Of a stretch of DNA of 64,000 bases, positions 29,302 to 36,516 are shown piece by piece. The translations under genes and the position numbers were made by a program. The first letter of the stretch is position 1, and every line of letters begins with the position of its first letter. The notes under the pieces were generated by a model, which was not told the origin of the DNA, ran no database searches, and saw only the letters and a program-made list of their open reading frames with translations. Source of the DNA: Avipropionibacterium sp050157065 (GTDB lineage Bacteria > Actinomycetota > Actinomycetes > Propionibacteriales > Propionibacteriaceae); assembly GCA_050157065.1 (NCBI GenBank), contig CP189573.1; one strand, written 5' to 3'.

Positions 29302-29863
29302 CGAACTTCATCCGGTCCTCGCCGTAGAAGCATGTCTGCAAGGTGAATGAACCGTCGAGGCCAAGTAGGTCATCGGTGGTCGCCCAGGTCTTTGGCGTGT
29401 GGCGGATATCAACCACTTCATACACTTGATCGCTGCCCTCGACCTGCACCCGTTGGCCTATCTCCCAGGGGAGCAGGACGTCGCCTTGACAGTTGTTGTG
29501 GGCTGCCCATACCGGTGGAACACCCTCCCGCTCGTAGGAACTCATCTCCGTGAACGTTCCGTCGCAGCCGTCTAGTTCGTGCACGCCACCCGCGGCGCCC
29601 AAGTCCACGGTGGGCAGGTCTCCGAACGCGTCCTCCCGCGCGGCATGGATGCTTCCCGTCACCGCCGTCTTCACCGTCCCGTACACATACTCGACCCGCT
29701 CCGGCGCGGCGAGAAGGCCTACCAGCACCGCCCCGCCAGCGAGGACGAGGACCGTCCCCGCCGCCGCGCTGAGGGTCCCATGCCAGCGCCGCGGCGGTTG
29801 CTTGCTCCGTCCGACTGTCTCCCGCATGCTCCGAACCCCGTTCCGCGCGTCGACCAAGCCCAT
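29279..29863 (-). CDS. Membrane-anchored sortase-like protein
   Basis: The 194-residue protein has a basic N-terminus, one membrane helix (about 31-55, AAAGTVLVLAGGAVLVGLLA) and an extracytoplasmic domain. The end of that domain resembles the sortase core: AHNNC with a histidine (His122), VDIRHTPKTWATTDDLLGL, then LQTCFYGEDRMKFVGLEP with a cysteine (Cys178) six residues before an arginine (Arg184). This matches the His/Cys/Arg order of sortases, but the domain is short and extra cysteines (100, 125) are present, so it could also be a thiol-redox protein. Paired BlaI-type operator repeats lie immediately upstream of its start. Confidence 0.6.
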   Translation of the reverse strand: MGLVDARNGVRSMRETVGRSKQPPRRWHGTLSAAAGTVLVLAGGAVLVGLLAAPERVEYVYGTVKTAVTGSIHAAREDAFGDLPTVDLGAAGGVHELDGCDGTFTEMSSYEREGVPPVWAAHNNCQGDVLLPWEIGQRVQVEGSDQVYEVVDIRHTPKTWATTDDLLGLDGSFTLQTCFYGEDRMKFVGLEPVD

Positions 29864-29868
29864 GCTCG

Positions 29869-29899
29869 ACTATCCATCATAGTTACTATCTAGCATAGT
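29869..29899. promoter_or_regulatory. Paired BlaI-type operator upstream of the sortase-like gene
   Basis: Two tandem copies of ACTAT-N5-ATAGT (29869-29883 and 29885-29899) are separated by one base. Between the copies the half-sites also form the palindrome ATAGT-T-ACTAT. They begin 6 bp upstream of the ATG at 29863. The same arrangement occurs at 34819-34850 beside the BlaI gene. BlaI/CopY-family repressors bind such short dyads as tandem dimers. Confidence 0.75.
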
Positions 29900-30090
29900 C
29901 GTATCATTCAGCCGGTCTTCGCCGGACGCCGTGAGGTAGCCGCCCCCCGACCGGCCCGTGACCTCTGCGGCCCGCGCGGCCCGAGAGGAGTGGGCTGCGC
30001 GAGGAGCGATCGGCGGGCGCTGCACAACCGAGCGGCGAGTCCGCTTGCCTCTGTCCCGGAGACCTCGTTCGCGACGCTGCGATGACAGAG

Positions 30091-30120
30091 TTGAGATCGA
30101 GATACCCCTGGGGGTATATT
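30091..30120 (+). promoter_or_regulatory. Promoter with CstR/CsoR-type operator, probably leaderless
   Basis: A -35-like TTGAGA (30091-30096) and a -10-like TATATT (30115-30120) are 18 bases apart. The perfect palindrome ATACCCC-TG-GGGGTAT (30102-30117) fills the spacer and touches the -10, so a bound repressor would block RNA polymerase. The expected transcription start falls at or next to the A of the ATG at 30127. The same palindrome type occurs twice upstream of the persulfide dioxygenase gene. Confidence 0.75.
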
Positions 30121-30126
30121 CGAGTC

Positions 30127-30261
30127 ATGGGTGCGACCGAGATCAGGCGAGAGAACCCGGCCCGGGTGGTCGAGGAGAGCTCGGTGCTGATCCTGGGTTT
30201 TTGGGCCGACCACCCGCTCGACGGCGTTCCTGACAGTCGGAGGAGTTTCGCCTATGTCTGA
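30127..30261 (+). CDS. Small 44-residue ORF, possible truncated thioredoxin-like leader
   Basis: Reads MGATEIRRENPARVVEESS then VLILGFWADHPLDG and ends YV. The stretch resembles the first strand-helix of thioredoxin up to FWA, but the CxxC active site is absent, so any protein is a remnant or a leader peptide. No ribosome-binding site precedes the ATG; the promoter places the transcript start at the ATG, which would allow leaderless translation, common in actinobacteria. Its end overlaps the next start by 8 bp (ATGTCTGA), which could couple their translation. Expression is not proven. Confidence 0.4.
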   Translation: MGATEIRRENPARVVEESSVLILGFWADHPLDGVPDSRRSFAYV

Positions 30262-30574
30262 CCAACAGCTCACCTGCGCCCCGGCATGTCGCGCCGGCGT
30301 ATGGGGGCGGCTGAGCCGTGGAGCCGTCGCCCTGATCGTCGGCGCGTTCGGTGCATCCATGCTGTCGACGGACCCGGTGATCGCGGTGGCCGCCGGCGTG
30401 ATGGCCACCATCATCGCGGTCATGGCGGTCACGGGAACATGCCCGACGGACTGGCTCACCACTCGTCGGCAGTCTCAGACGCCGCAGCACCCACTCGACA
30501 TCCCCGATGCCCGGCAGCACGTCGACCTGACGAGCGCCCCCGTCCCGAACAGGAGTTCTCATGTCCACGAGTGA
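30254..30574 (+). CDS. YgaP-like DUF2892 membrane protein
   Basis: A 106-residue protein with two close membrane helices (about 23-45 and 46-65) followed by the signature TGTCPTDWL. This corresponds to the membrane part of YgaP-type sulfurtransferases, here without a rhodanese domain. The N-terminus has two cysteines (CAPAC). A strong GGAGG precedes the ATG. It is first or second in the CstR operon, and the linked rhodanese protein at 39.3 kb carries the same type of membrane tail. The role is probably in sulfane-sulfur handling at the membrane. Confidence 0.75.
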   Translation: MSDQQLTCAPACRAGVWGRLSRGAVALIVGAFGASMLSTDPVIAVAAGVMATIIAVMAVTGTCPTDWLTTRRQSQTPQHPLDIPDARQHVDLTSAPVPNRSSHVHE

Positions 30575-30836
30575 CCTCGACGCCCAGCGCCGCATCCTCA
30601 ACCGGCTCCGCCGCGCCCGCGGCCAGCTCAACGCCGTCATTGACGCGGTCGAAGGCGGCGGGTCGTGCCGGGAGGTGGTGACCCAGCTCGCGGCGGTCTC
30701 CGCGGCGCTTGACCGTGCCGGGTTCGCGATCATCGCCACCGCGATGAAGGACTGCATCGCCAACCCCGACGGCACCAACCGTGCCGACGACATCACTACC
30801 GAGGAGCTGGAGAAGCTGTTCCTCACGCTCGCCTGA
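30561..30836 (+). CDS. CstR-like persulfide-sensing repressor (CsoR/RcnR family)
   Basis: A 91-residue all-helical DUF156 protein: LDAQRRILNRLRRARGQLNA, then GGSCREVVTQLAAVSAALDR, then AMKDC. Cys36 and Cys65 sit at the positions of the two CsoR copper-binding cysteines, but the copper-ligating histidine (His61 in CsoR) is replaced by alanine. Cysteines without the histidine are the feature of CstR, which senses per- and polysulfides by forming di- or trisulfide bridges. The surrounding rhodanese, persulfide dioxygenase and TauE genes support this. It probably binds the three ATACCCC-N2-GGGGTAT sites. It overlaps the DUF2892 gene by 14 bp. Confidence 0.87.
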   Translation: MSTSDLDAQRRILNRLRRARGQLNAVIDAVEGGGSCREVVTQLAAVSAALDRAGFAIIATAMKDCIANPDGTNRADDITTEELEKLFLTLA

Positions 30837-30890
30837 ACGAGCGATCCTCTCGACCAACCGACAGACAGCCCTCGAAGGAAGAAGCAATCC

Positions 30891-31061
30891 ATGTGCCGAG
30901 CTGTGACCTGTAAGACCTGCGGCAAGACCACCTGGGCCGGCTGCGGCCAGCACATCGCCGAGGTCAAGCGCACCGTGCCGGCGGGCCAGTGGTGCCCCGG
31001 ACACGACAAGGAGAAGGCGCCCGCGACGGGCGGGTTCTTCGCCCGCCTGTTCGGACGATGA
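30891..31061 (+). CDS. Small cysteine-rich protein (56 residues)
   Basis: Starts MCRAVTCKTCGKTTWAGCG and ends FFARLFGR, with six cysteines and histidines nearby (CGQH, CPGH). The spacing CxxxxCxxC, C-GxH, C-PGH suggests a treble-clef or zinc-ribbon-like metal site. Similar short proteins are frequent in actinobacteria but have no assigned function. A GAAGGAAG ribosome-binding site precedes the ATG. It follows the CstR gene by 54 bp and overlaps the methyltransferase by ATGA, so it probably belongs to the same transcript. Confidence 0.7.
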   Translation: MCRAVTCKTCGKTTWAGCGQHIAEVKRTVPAGQWCPGHDKEKAPATGGFFARLFGR

Positions 31062-31711
31062 CAGGCGCCACGCGCCACGACTCGCCCTCTCAGAATCCTC
31101 AGGAGTTCTGGGAGGGCCGCTACCGGGACGCCGAGCGCGTGTGGTCGGGCCGCCCGAACCCTGGCCTGGTCAACGCTGTGCAGCACTTGGCTCCGGGGAA
31201 AGCGCTGGATCTGGGGTGCGGGGAGGGCGCCGACGCGATCTGGCTCGCCACCCAGGGCTGGATCGTCACCGGCGTGGACATCTCCGCCACCGCGACCGCG
31301 CGCGCACGCCGCGAGGCTCAGCGTCAACAGGCCAGCGCGGCCACCCGGTTCGTCACCGCCGACCTGGCACGGTGGGAGCCGGACGACGGCCCCTACGATC
31401 TGGTGACCGCCAGCTTCCTGCACTCGCCTGTCCCGCTCCCGCGCATCGCGATCCTGCAACGCGCAGCCGCCACGGTGCGCGCCGGCGGTCACCTCGTGGT
31501 CCTCTCCCACGCCGCACCCCCACCCTGGGTCGACGCGGCGGATCATCCCGCGCACAGCTTTTCCAGCCCGGCACGACAGTTCGTGGAGCTGAACCTCAAC
31601 GAGCACGACTGGCTCGTCCTGAGCATCCAGACGCACACCCGACACGCCACCGCCCCCTCCGGCGAGGCCGCCGAGCTGACCGACGGGGTACTTCTCCTCC
31701 AACGCCGGTGA
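31058..31711 (+). CDS. Class I SAM-dependent methyltransferase (TehB-like)
   Basis: A 217-residue methyltransferase starting MTGATRHDSPSQNPQEFWEG. The segment RYRDAERVWSGRPNPGLV precedes the SAM motif ALDLGCGEGADAIWLA. Motif II is VTGVDISATA, and TASFLHSP follows in the motif IV position. The family includes tellurite and thiol methyltransferases, so a role in detoxifying a chalcogen or thiol compound would fit the sulfur-related operon; the substrate is not known. The start overlaps the cysteine-rich gene by ATGA. It is convergent with the racemase-family gene, 39 bp apart. Confidence 0.82.
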   Translation: MTGATRHDSPSQNPQEFWEGRYRDAERVWSGRPNPGLVNAVQHLAPGKALDLGCGEGADAIWLATQGWIVTGVDISATATARARREAQRQQASAATRFVTADLARWEPDDGPYDLVTASFLHSPVPLPRIAILQRAAATVRAGGHLVVLSHAAPPPWVDAADHPAHSFSSPARQFVELNLNEHDWLVLSIQTHTRHATAPSGEAAELTDGVLLLQRR

Positions 31712-31750
31712 CCGGCTCGTCCCGGCGCGGCGGACCCGCTGTGGGGCGGC

Positions 31751-32446
31751 TTAGCCGCGGGACATCGCGGTCTGGACGATGGCTTCGACGTGCAGCGTGG
31801 TCGAGTCCAGCAGCGGCAGTCCCGGCACGTCGTCGGGGCCGACCAACAGGATGATCTCGGTGCATCCGAGCACAATCGCCTCGGCCCCGGCCGCGTGGAG
31901 GTCTGTCATGACCCGGATGTAGGTCTCCCGAGACTCTGGCCGGAACACGTGCCTGGTCAGCTCGTCGAAGATGATCTGATCGACCGTGGCCCGGTCGACG
32001 GGCTCCGGGGTCAGCACAGTGAAGCCCGCGTCCTCGAGTCTTCCCCGGTAGAAGTCCTGTTCCATCGTCGGCGCGGTGCCGAGCAGTCCCAGCCGGGTCA
32101 CCCCGAGATCGGCCGCCGCGGTCGCGACCACATCGGCGATGTGCAGGAACGGGACGGTGATCGCCGCCTCGATGACGGACGCGACCCGGTGCATGGTGTT
32201 GCTCCCGCAGGCGATGAAGTCCGCTCCCGCCCGCTGCAGGCCCCGGGCTTTGCCTGCCAGATACTGTCCGGCCTCATCCCAGGCTTCGGCGCGCACGCAT
32301 CGTTCGATGACGCCGAAGTTCACGCTGGACAGCACCAGCTCGGCTCGCTCGTGCCCGCCACGCAGCTCGTTCACGCGGTCGTTGATCCGGCGGTAGTCCA
32401 CCGTCGCGACGCTGCTCATCCCGTGCAGCAACCCGATGGTCCTCAT
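31751..32446 (-). CDS. Aspartate/glutamate racemase family protein
   Basis: Starts MRTIGLLHGMSSVATVDYRR behind GGAG. Two catalytic-type cysteines are present: CGSNTMHRVA in the first half and LGCTEIILLVGP in the second, as in cofactor-independent aspartate racemases. The 231-residue length is normal. It would interconvert L- and D-aspartate or act on a similar acid. It is the last gene of the minus-strand run behind DsrE, and its connection to the redox module is unclear. Confidence 0.87.
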   Translation of the reverse strand: MRTIGLLHGMSSVATVDYRRINDRVNELRGGHERAELVLSSVNFGVIERCVRAEAWDEAGQYLAGKARGLQRAGADFIACGSNTMHRVASVIEAAITVPFLHIADVVATAAADLGVTRLGLLGTAPTMEQDFYRGRLEDAGFTVLTPEPVDRATVDQIIFDELTRHVFRPESRETYIRVMTDLHAAGAEAIVLGCTEIILLVGPDDVPGLPLLDSTTLHVEAIVQTAMSRG

Positions 32447-32476
32447 CGGCGCTCCATCTGCCACCTTCTGGTCCGG

Positions 32477-32803
32477 TCAGATGCGGATGTAGGCGGCGCC
32501 GGCCAGTTGCGCATGGACGATCGCGGTGACCGCGGAGGGGACCGTGCCGACCTCGGGTCGCAGCTCGCCGGGGTCGATGCCGCGCCGTCCGAGCCCGACG
32601 CTGCACGCGGCCACCTCGGTGTGCTCGGGCACCTGCACGGCATCGGTGCCGGTCAGGCCGGCCAGTGCCGGGCCGTTGACGATCACCCGCACCCGCACTC
32701 CCAGGCCGGCGGCGTGGAGTCCGGCGGCGGCGTCCAGCGCCCGTTGCACGTCGGCGGGGTCGTCGGCCACGTGCAGGATCACCTCACGAGGATTCTCATC
32801 CAT
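32477..32803 (-). CDS. DsrE family protein
   Basis: A 108-residue protein starting MDENPREVILHVADDPADVQ. It shows the DsrE/F pattern: alternating strands and helices, RVRVIVNGPAL, and a conserved cysteine in EVAACSVGLGRRGI, which in DsrE-type proteins carries sulfane sulfur. Presumably cytosolic and involved in sulfur relay. It lies 32 bp behind the M56 gene on the minus strand, so the BlaI transcript could extend into it. Confidence 0.78.
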   Translation of the reverse strand: MDENPREVILHVADDPADVQRALDAAAGLHAAGLGVRVRVIVNGPALAGLTGTDAVQVPEHTEVAACSVGLGRRGIDPGELRPEVGTVPSAVTAIVHAQLAGAAYIRI

Positions 32804-32835
32804 TGCTTGGTTGTTCTCTCTTGTTCTGGCCGGGG

Positions 32836-33819
32836 TCAGGTGGCGCAGCCGGTGAGGGCGGCCGAGACGTAGGGCAGGTGGACGGCGGCGGCAAGGGCGG
32901 CCATGCCGACCAGATATGCGGCGATCGCGACGGCGGGCAGGGCGCCCGCCAGCCCGGCGCTGGGGTGGACGAGGTGGCGGATGCGTTCGGGACCGGCGGC
33001 GTGGAGGGCGACCGGGCAGGAGTGCTGCGGCATGGCGGGGTGGGTGCGTTCGCCGAGCTTGACCAGGGCGCTGACCAGCGCCGGGGTTCCTGCGTGACGG
33101 CGGGCCTGGTCGTCCGCGGCGATCTCCAGGTAGTGCGGCAGCGCGTCGGCGGCAGCGCGGATCAGTGGCACCCACCGAAGGTAGGCGGCGATGCTGTCCA
33201 CCAGCGCGGTGATGAGGTGGTGGCGTTGGTGCAGGTGGGCGTGCTCGTGGGCCAGCACGGCGGCCAGCTCGCCCGGCTCCAGCGCGCGCACCGCGCCGGT
33301 GGAGAGCACGATCCCGCCGTGACGGGCCGGGAAGGTGAGCGCGAACGGGTGCTCGGCGTCGACCAGTGCCACCTCGTGTCCATGCAGGAGCTGCCGCCGC
33401 GCGCCGTGCAGCAGCGTGCGGGCGGCGTGCCGGGAACGGGAGCTACGCCGGGACATCTGGCGGGCAAGACCTGCTCCCAGGGCAAGGGCCAGCGCCACCG
33501 GCAGGGCGAGCAGCAGCACCGCGGGGACCAGGGTGTCGGTGGTGTCGGCGGCGAACGGGTTCGCGGCGCTCAGGCACCGTTGGCAGACCTCGGCCGCGCG
33601 TTCGGGCAGCAGCGCGGGGCCGGCTCCGGCCCAGGCCAGCACGGGGCCGATCGCCAGCAGCGTGACCAGCCAGACCCCGATGCCGCCGGCGACGACCACG
33701 ATCGCCAGGCGCGGGACCCGCACCAGAGCGGGGGCCGCGTGCCGCAGCAGGGCCGGCCCGAGCATTGCCAGCGCCACCAGTCCGGTGCACAGAGCCATCG
33801 TGAGGATGCCCGCGGTCAC
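32836..33819 (-). CDS. M56-family membrane metallopeptidase (BlaR1-like, sensor-less)
   Basis: The 327-residue protein has three N-terminal membrane helices, a cytosolic zinc-protease segment with LAHEHAHLHQRHH (HEHAH at 191-195) and the probable third ligand Glu232 in HYLEIAADDQ, then a C-terminal helix. In BlaR1/MecR1 this domain is followed by a penicillin-binding sensor domain, which is missing here, so any signal must be sensed by the membrane part or a partner. The protein presumably cleaves or inactivates the adjacent BlaI repressor. The GTG start overlaps the BlaI stop by four bases, giving strict coupling. Confidence 0.87.
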   Translation of the reverse strand: MTAGILTMALCTGLVALAMLGPALLRHAAPALVRVPRLAIVVVAGGIGVWLVTLLAIGPVLAWAGAGPALLPERAAEVCQRCLSAANPFAADTTDTLVPAVLLLALPVALALALGAGLARQMSRRSSRSRHAARTLLHGARRQLLHGHEVALVDAEHPFALTFPARHGGIVLSTGAVRALEPGELAAVLAHEHAHLHQRHHLITALVDSIAAYLRWVPLIRAAADALPHYLEIAADDQARRHAGTPALVSALVKLGERTHPAMPQHSCPVALHAAGPERIRHLVHPSAGLAGALPAVAIAAYLVGMAALAAAVHLPYVSAALTGCAT

Positions 33820-34205
33820 GGCATGTCTCCCCGGTCGCGGCGTTCCAGGTAGTCGCGTAGCAGGTCCAGGTCGTTCTCGGGCATCGAGTCCACGAACTGC
33901 AGGATCGAGGCGGCCCGGTCGCGGCTGGCCTCTAGCACTTGCTCCATCAGCCCCGCGGCGTGCTCGTGCCTGCTGAGTTTGGCGCTGTACCGGGTGGACC
34001 GGTTCTGCCTCGTGATGGTCACCAGTCGCTTGCGGTCCAGGTTGGTGAGCACGGTCGCGATGGTGGTGTAGGCGGGATCGGAGGGCAGGTGCTCGATCAC
34101 TTCGCGCACAGTGGCCGGGCCGTGGTCCCACAGCACGTCCATCACCTGCGCTTCCAACGCCCCTAGGCGCAGCAGATCACCCGAGCGCTCACCGCCTACG
34201 TTCAT
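33816..34205 (-). CDS. BlaI/MecI/CopY family transcriptional repressor
   Basis: A 129-residue winged-helix protein: LGALEAQVMDVLWDHGPATV, then YTTIATVLTNLDRKRLVT as the recognition helix, and a C-terminal dimerisation helix bundle. A cleavage-type region lies between. The start at ATG 34205 overlaps the upstream membrane-protein gene (ATGA), and its end overlaps the M56 gene. Paired ACTAT-N5-ATAGT operators at 34819-34850 and 29869-29899 are its likely targets, so it would autoregulate its operon, the divergent DsbA operon and the sortase-like gene. Confidence 0.92.
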   Translation of the reverse strand: MNVGGERSGDLLRLGALEAQVMDVLWDHGPATVREVIEHLPSDPAYTTIATVLTNLDRKRLVTITRQNRSTRYSAKLSRHEHAAGLMEQVLEASRDRAASILQFVDSMPENDLDLLRDYLERRDRGDMP

Positions 34206-34804
34206 GACGCGACCGCCACTGGCTCGGGGCGGACCGGGCACGCGACCTGCCCGCGTAGTCGCCACACCAGGGCGACGCCGGTCAGGATCAGCGCGCCGAG
34301 CGCGAGGAACGGCTGCACGGGGGTGAACCAGGTGATCGCTCCCGAGTACCCCAGCGCCAGCAAGGCGAGCTTGTTGCACACCGGGCACCCCACCGCGAAC
34401 CACGCCAGGATGCCGCCGGCCATCCCCATCCGGCTGCTGCGCCGCGCCTGCGCCTCATCGGCCGCGTCGGTGGCGGTGCTGCCGTCCTCGCTGACCACGT
34501 TCGCCTGCTGCTCGTATGCGGCGGCGCGGTACGGGCGGACATAGGTGGCGACCAGCATGCCCGACAGCACCGAGGTGACCAGCCACACCGGATAGTTCCA
34601 CCACACCGGCGGGATGTCTCGACCGAACACCGGGTTGGGGATCAGCACCGTCGCCACCCCGATCACCACCGCGACGACCGCCGAGGCGGCGATCGCGGCC
34701 AGCACCTGCCGGCCCGTCCACCCTCGAAGCGCCTGGACCGCCAACCGGAAGCTTTCGCCGATGCCCTGGCGGGATCGAGTCGTGGGAGAGGTCATGGAAC
34801 CCAT
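34202..34804 (-). CDS. Membrane protein with a GCPVC motif
   Basis: A 200-residue protein with about four membrane helices (35-57, 68-90, 128-150, 155-180). A CPVC pair (Cys140, Cys143) lies in AVGCPVCNKLALLALG in the third helix. The paired cysteines inside a membrane segment recall CcdA and other thiol-disulfide conduits, but the family was not identified. The start is ATG 34804 or ATG 34795. It is first in the minus-strand operon (this gene, blaI, M56, dsrE, racemase) and divergent from the DsbA operon. Confidence 0.7.
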   Translation of the reverse strand: MGSMTSPTTRSRQGIGESFRLAVQALRGWTGRQVLAAIAASAVVAVVIGVATVLIPNPVFGRDIPPVWWNYPVWLVTSVLSGMLVATYVRPYRAAAYEQQANVVSEDGSTATDAADEAQARRSSRMGMAGGILAWFAVGCPVCNKLALLALGYSGAITWFTPVQPFLALGALILTGVALVWRLRGQVACPVRPEPVAVAS

Positions 34805-34818
34805 TCTGACATGACTCG

Positions 34819-34850
34819 ACTACCACGCATAGTCGACTATCTGAGATAGT
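34819..34850. promoter_or_regulatory. Paired BlaI-type operator between divergent redox operons
   Basis: Two tandem copies, ACTAC-N5-ATAGT (34819-34833) and ACTAT-N5-ATAGT (34836-34850), are separated by CG. They overlap the perfect 12-bp palindrome ATAGTCGACTAT at 34829-34840. The site lies 15 bp from the minus-strand start and 38 bp from the DsbA start, so one repressor complex could shut both operons. Confidence 0.8.
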
Positions 34851-34887
34851 AGAGGTCGGTGCCCGCGACAGTAACAGGAGAATCCCT

Positions 34888-35640
34888 ATGCCCACCGAGA
34901 CCACGAACCGCCCGAAACCGTCGAACCGTTCGAGGTCGTCATGGGTCGTGCCGGTCGCCGTGTTGACGCTGGCTGCTGTCCTGATCGCCGTGATCGTGGC
35001 GGTGAACTGGGGTGGCACGACGGCCGAGGAGGGGGGCTCGCCGTCGGATAGCGGCGCGCCGACGGAGGTGCAGAACCCCGAGCAACCGGACCTGTCTGCG
35101 GCCGAGACCAGGGACGAGGCGGATTTGCTCGCTGCCGGGCCCGTGGATGCGCCGGTGGTGCTGGTGGTGTTCTCGGACTATCAGTGCCCGTTCTGCGCTC
35201 GGTGGAGCGAGCAGACGCTGCCGTCGATGATGGAGCACGTCGACGCCGGGGAGCTGCGGATCGAGTGGCGCGACATCAACGTGTTCGGTCCCGCGTCCGA
35301 GCGCGCAGCGCGGGCCTCGTACGCCGCCGCCCTCCAGGGGGCGCTCTGGGAGTACCACGACGCCCTGTTCGAGGACGGGGAGCGCAGGTCCGAGAGCGAG
35401 CTGAGCGAGGAAGCCCTGATCGCCTTGGCGGGCGAACTCGGTTTGGACACCGAGCAGTTCACCGCCGACCTGGGCTCGGAGGAGACGGCGCAGGTGATCG
35501 CCGCCAACCAGCAGTTCGGGTTCGACCTCGGCGCCACCTCCACCCCGATCTTCATCCTGGGCGGACAGCCGATCGTCGGGGCGCAGCCCACCGAGGTGTT
35601 CCAGGAGGCGTTCCAGACCGCGCTCGACGCGGCGGAGTGA
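34888..35640 (+). CDS. DsbA-like membrane-anchored thiol oxidoreductase
   Basis: A 250-residue protein with a basic N-terminus, one membrane helix (about 19-40), an acidic Ser/Glu-rich linker, and a thioredoxin fold with the active site CPFC (Cys100, Cys103) in FSDYQCPFCARW and the cis-proline loop STPIFILGG. It should act outside the membrane, forming or isomerising disulfides in exported proteins. An AGGAG site precedes the ATG. It is first in a plus-strand operon with a CcdA-like protein (6 bp later) and a lipoprotein. It is probably repressed by BlaI. Confidence 0.92.
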   Translation: MPTETTNRPKPSNRSRSSWVVPVAVLTLAAVLIAVIVAVNWGGTTAEEGGSPSDSGAPTEVQNPEQPDLSAAETRDEADLLAAGPVDAPVVLVVFSDYQCPFCARWSEQTLPSMMEHVDAGELRIEWRDINVFGPASERAARASYAAALQGALWEYHDALFEDGERRSESELSEEALIALAGELGLDTEQFTADLGSEETAQVIAANQQFGFDLGATSTPIFILGGQPIVGAQPTEVFQEAFQTALDAAE

Positions 35641-35646
35641 GGCGGC

Positions 35647-36516
35647 GTGGACATCGGACTGCTCGCCGCGTTCGCCGGCGGCACGCTCGCGCTGCTGAGC
35701 CCGTGCGCGGCGCTGCTGATGCCGGCGTTCTTCGCCTCCACGATCGGCACCGGCCCCCGGCTGCTGCTGCACGGAGCCGTGTTCTACGTCGGCCTGCTGA
35801 CCGTCCTGGTCCCTGTGGGAGTCGGAGCCGGCGCCCTGGGGACGCTGTTCGTGACCCACCGGCAGGCGATCGTGCTCATCGCCTCGCTGGTCCTGGTCGT
35901 CCTCGGCGCGGCACAGGCGCTCGGGTTCGGGTTCGACCCTGCCCGGCTGCTACCGGCCGGGGCCGACCTGCACGCGCAAGCGGCGTCCAAGACCGGACTC
36001 GTCAAGACGGTGCTGCTGGGCGCTGCCAGTGGCATCGCGGGATTCTGCGCCGGCCCGATCCTAGGCGCCGTGCTCACCCTGGCCGCCGCCCGCGGCGACA
36101 CCCTCGCCGCCGGCGTCATGCTCGCCGTGTACGGCGCGGGCATGGTGCTGCCGCTGCTGCTGATCGCCGCGCTCTGGCAGCGCCTGGGCGCCCGTGGACG
36201 CCGATTCCTGCGCGGGCGATCGTTCACCGTGCTGGGCCGGGAGCTGCACACCACCTCGGTGGTCACCGGGCTGCTGATCGTGGGCGTCGGGGTGCTGTTC
36301 TGGACCACCAACGGCCTGGTCGGCGCTCCCGAACTGGTTCCGCTCGACGCCCAGGCCTGGCTCCAAGAGAACACCGCGATCCTGGCGAACCCGATCCTGG
36401 ACATCCTCGCCGTCGTCCTCATCGCCGGGATCGCACTCTTGCTCTGGGCCAGACGCCGCCGTACCCACGCTCGCGCTGACGCCCAGGCGGGCGAGCACCG
36501 CGCGGAACAGTCATGA
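35647..36516 (+). CDS. CcdA/DsbD-type thiol-disulfide membrane transporter
   Basis: A 289-residue protein with six or more membrane helices. The two redox cysteines expected of CcdA are visible: LLSPCAALLMP (Cys20) and AGFCAGPILG (Cys134). Such proteins carry reducing equivalents from cytosolic thioredoxin across the membrane to extracytoplasmic thiol proteins, here presumably the DsbA-like neighbour. The C-terminal 20 residues are basic and charged. The GTG start follows the previous stop by 6 bp, and the end overlaps the lipoprotein gene by ATGA. Confidence 0.88.
   Translation: MDIGLLAAFAGGTLALLSPCAALLMPAFFASTIGTGPRLLLHGAVFYVGLLTVLVPVGVGAGALGTLFVTHRQAIVLIASLVLVVLGAAQALGFGFDPARLLPAGADLHAQAASKTGLVKTVLLGAASGIAGFCAGPILGAVLTLAAARGDTLAAGVMLAVYGAGMVLPLLLIAALWQRLGARGRRFLRGRSFTVLGRELHTTSVVTGLLIVGVGVLFWTTNGLVGAPELVPLDAQAWLQENTAILANPILDILAVVLIAGIALLLWARRRRTHARADAQAGEHRAEQS

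Noticed and set aside
30561..30836. Copper-sensing CsoR
   Set aside because: The histidine ligand is alanine, and neighbours are sulfur genes rather than a copper ATPase; CstR-like sensing fits better.
33816..33819. Beta-lactam resistance regulation by BlaI/BlaR
   Set aside because: The M56 protein has no penicillin-binding domain and no beta-lactamase or PBP gene lies in the island.
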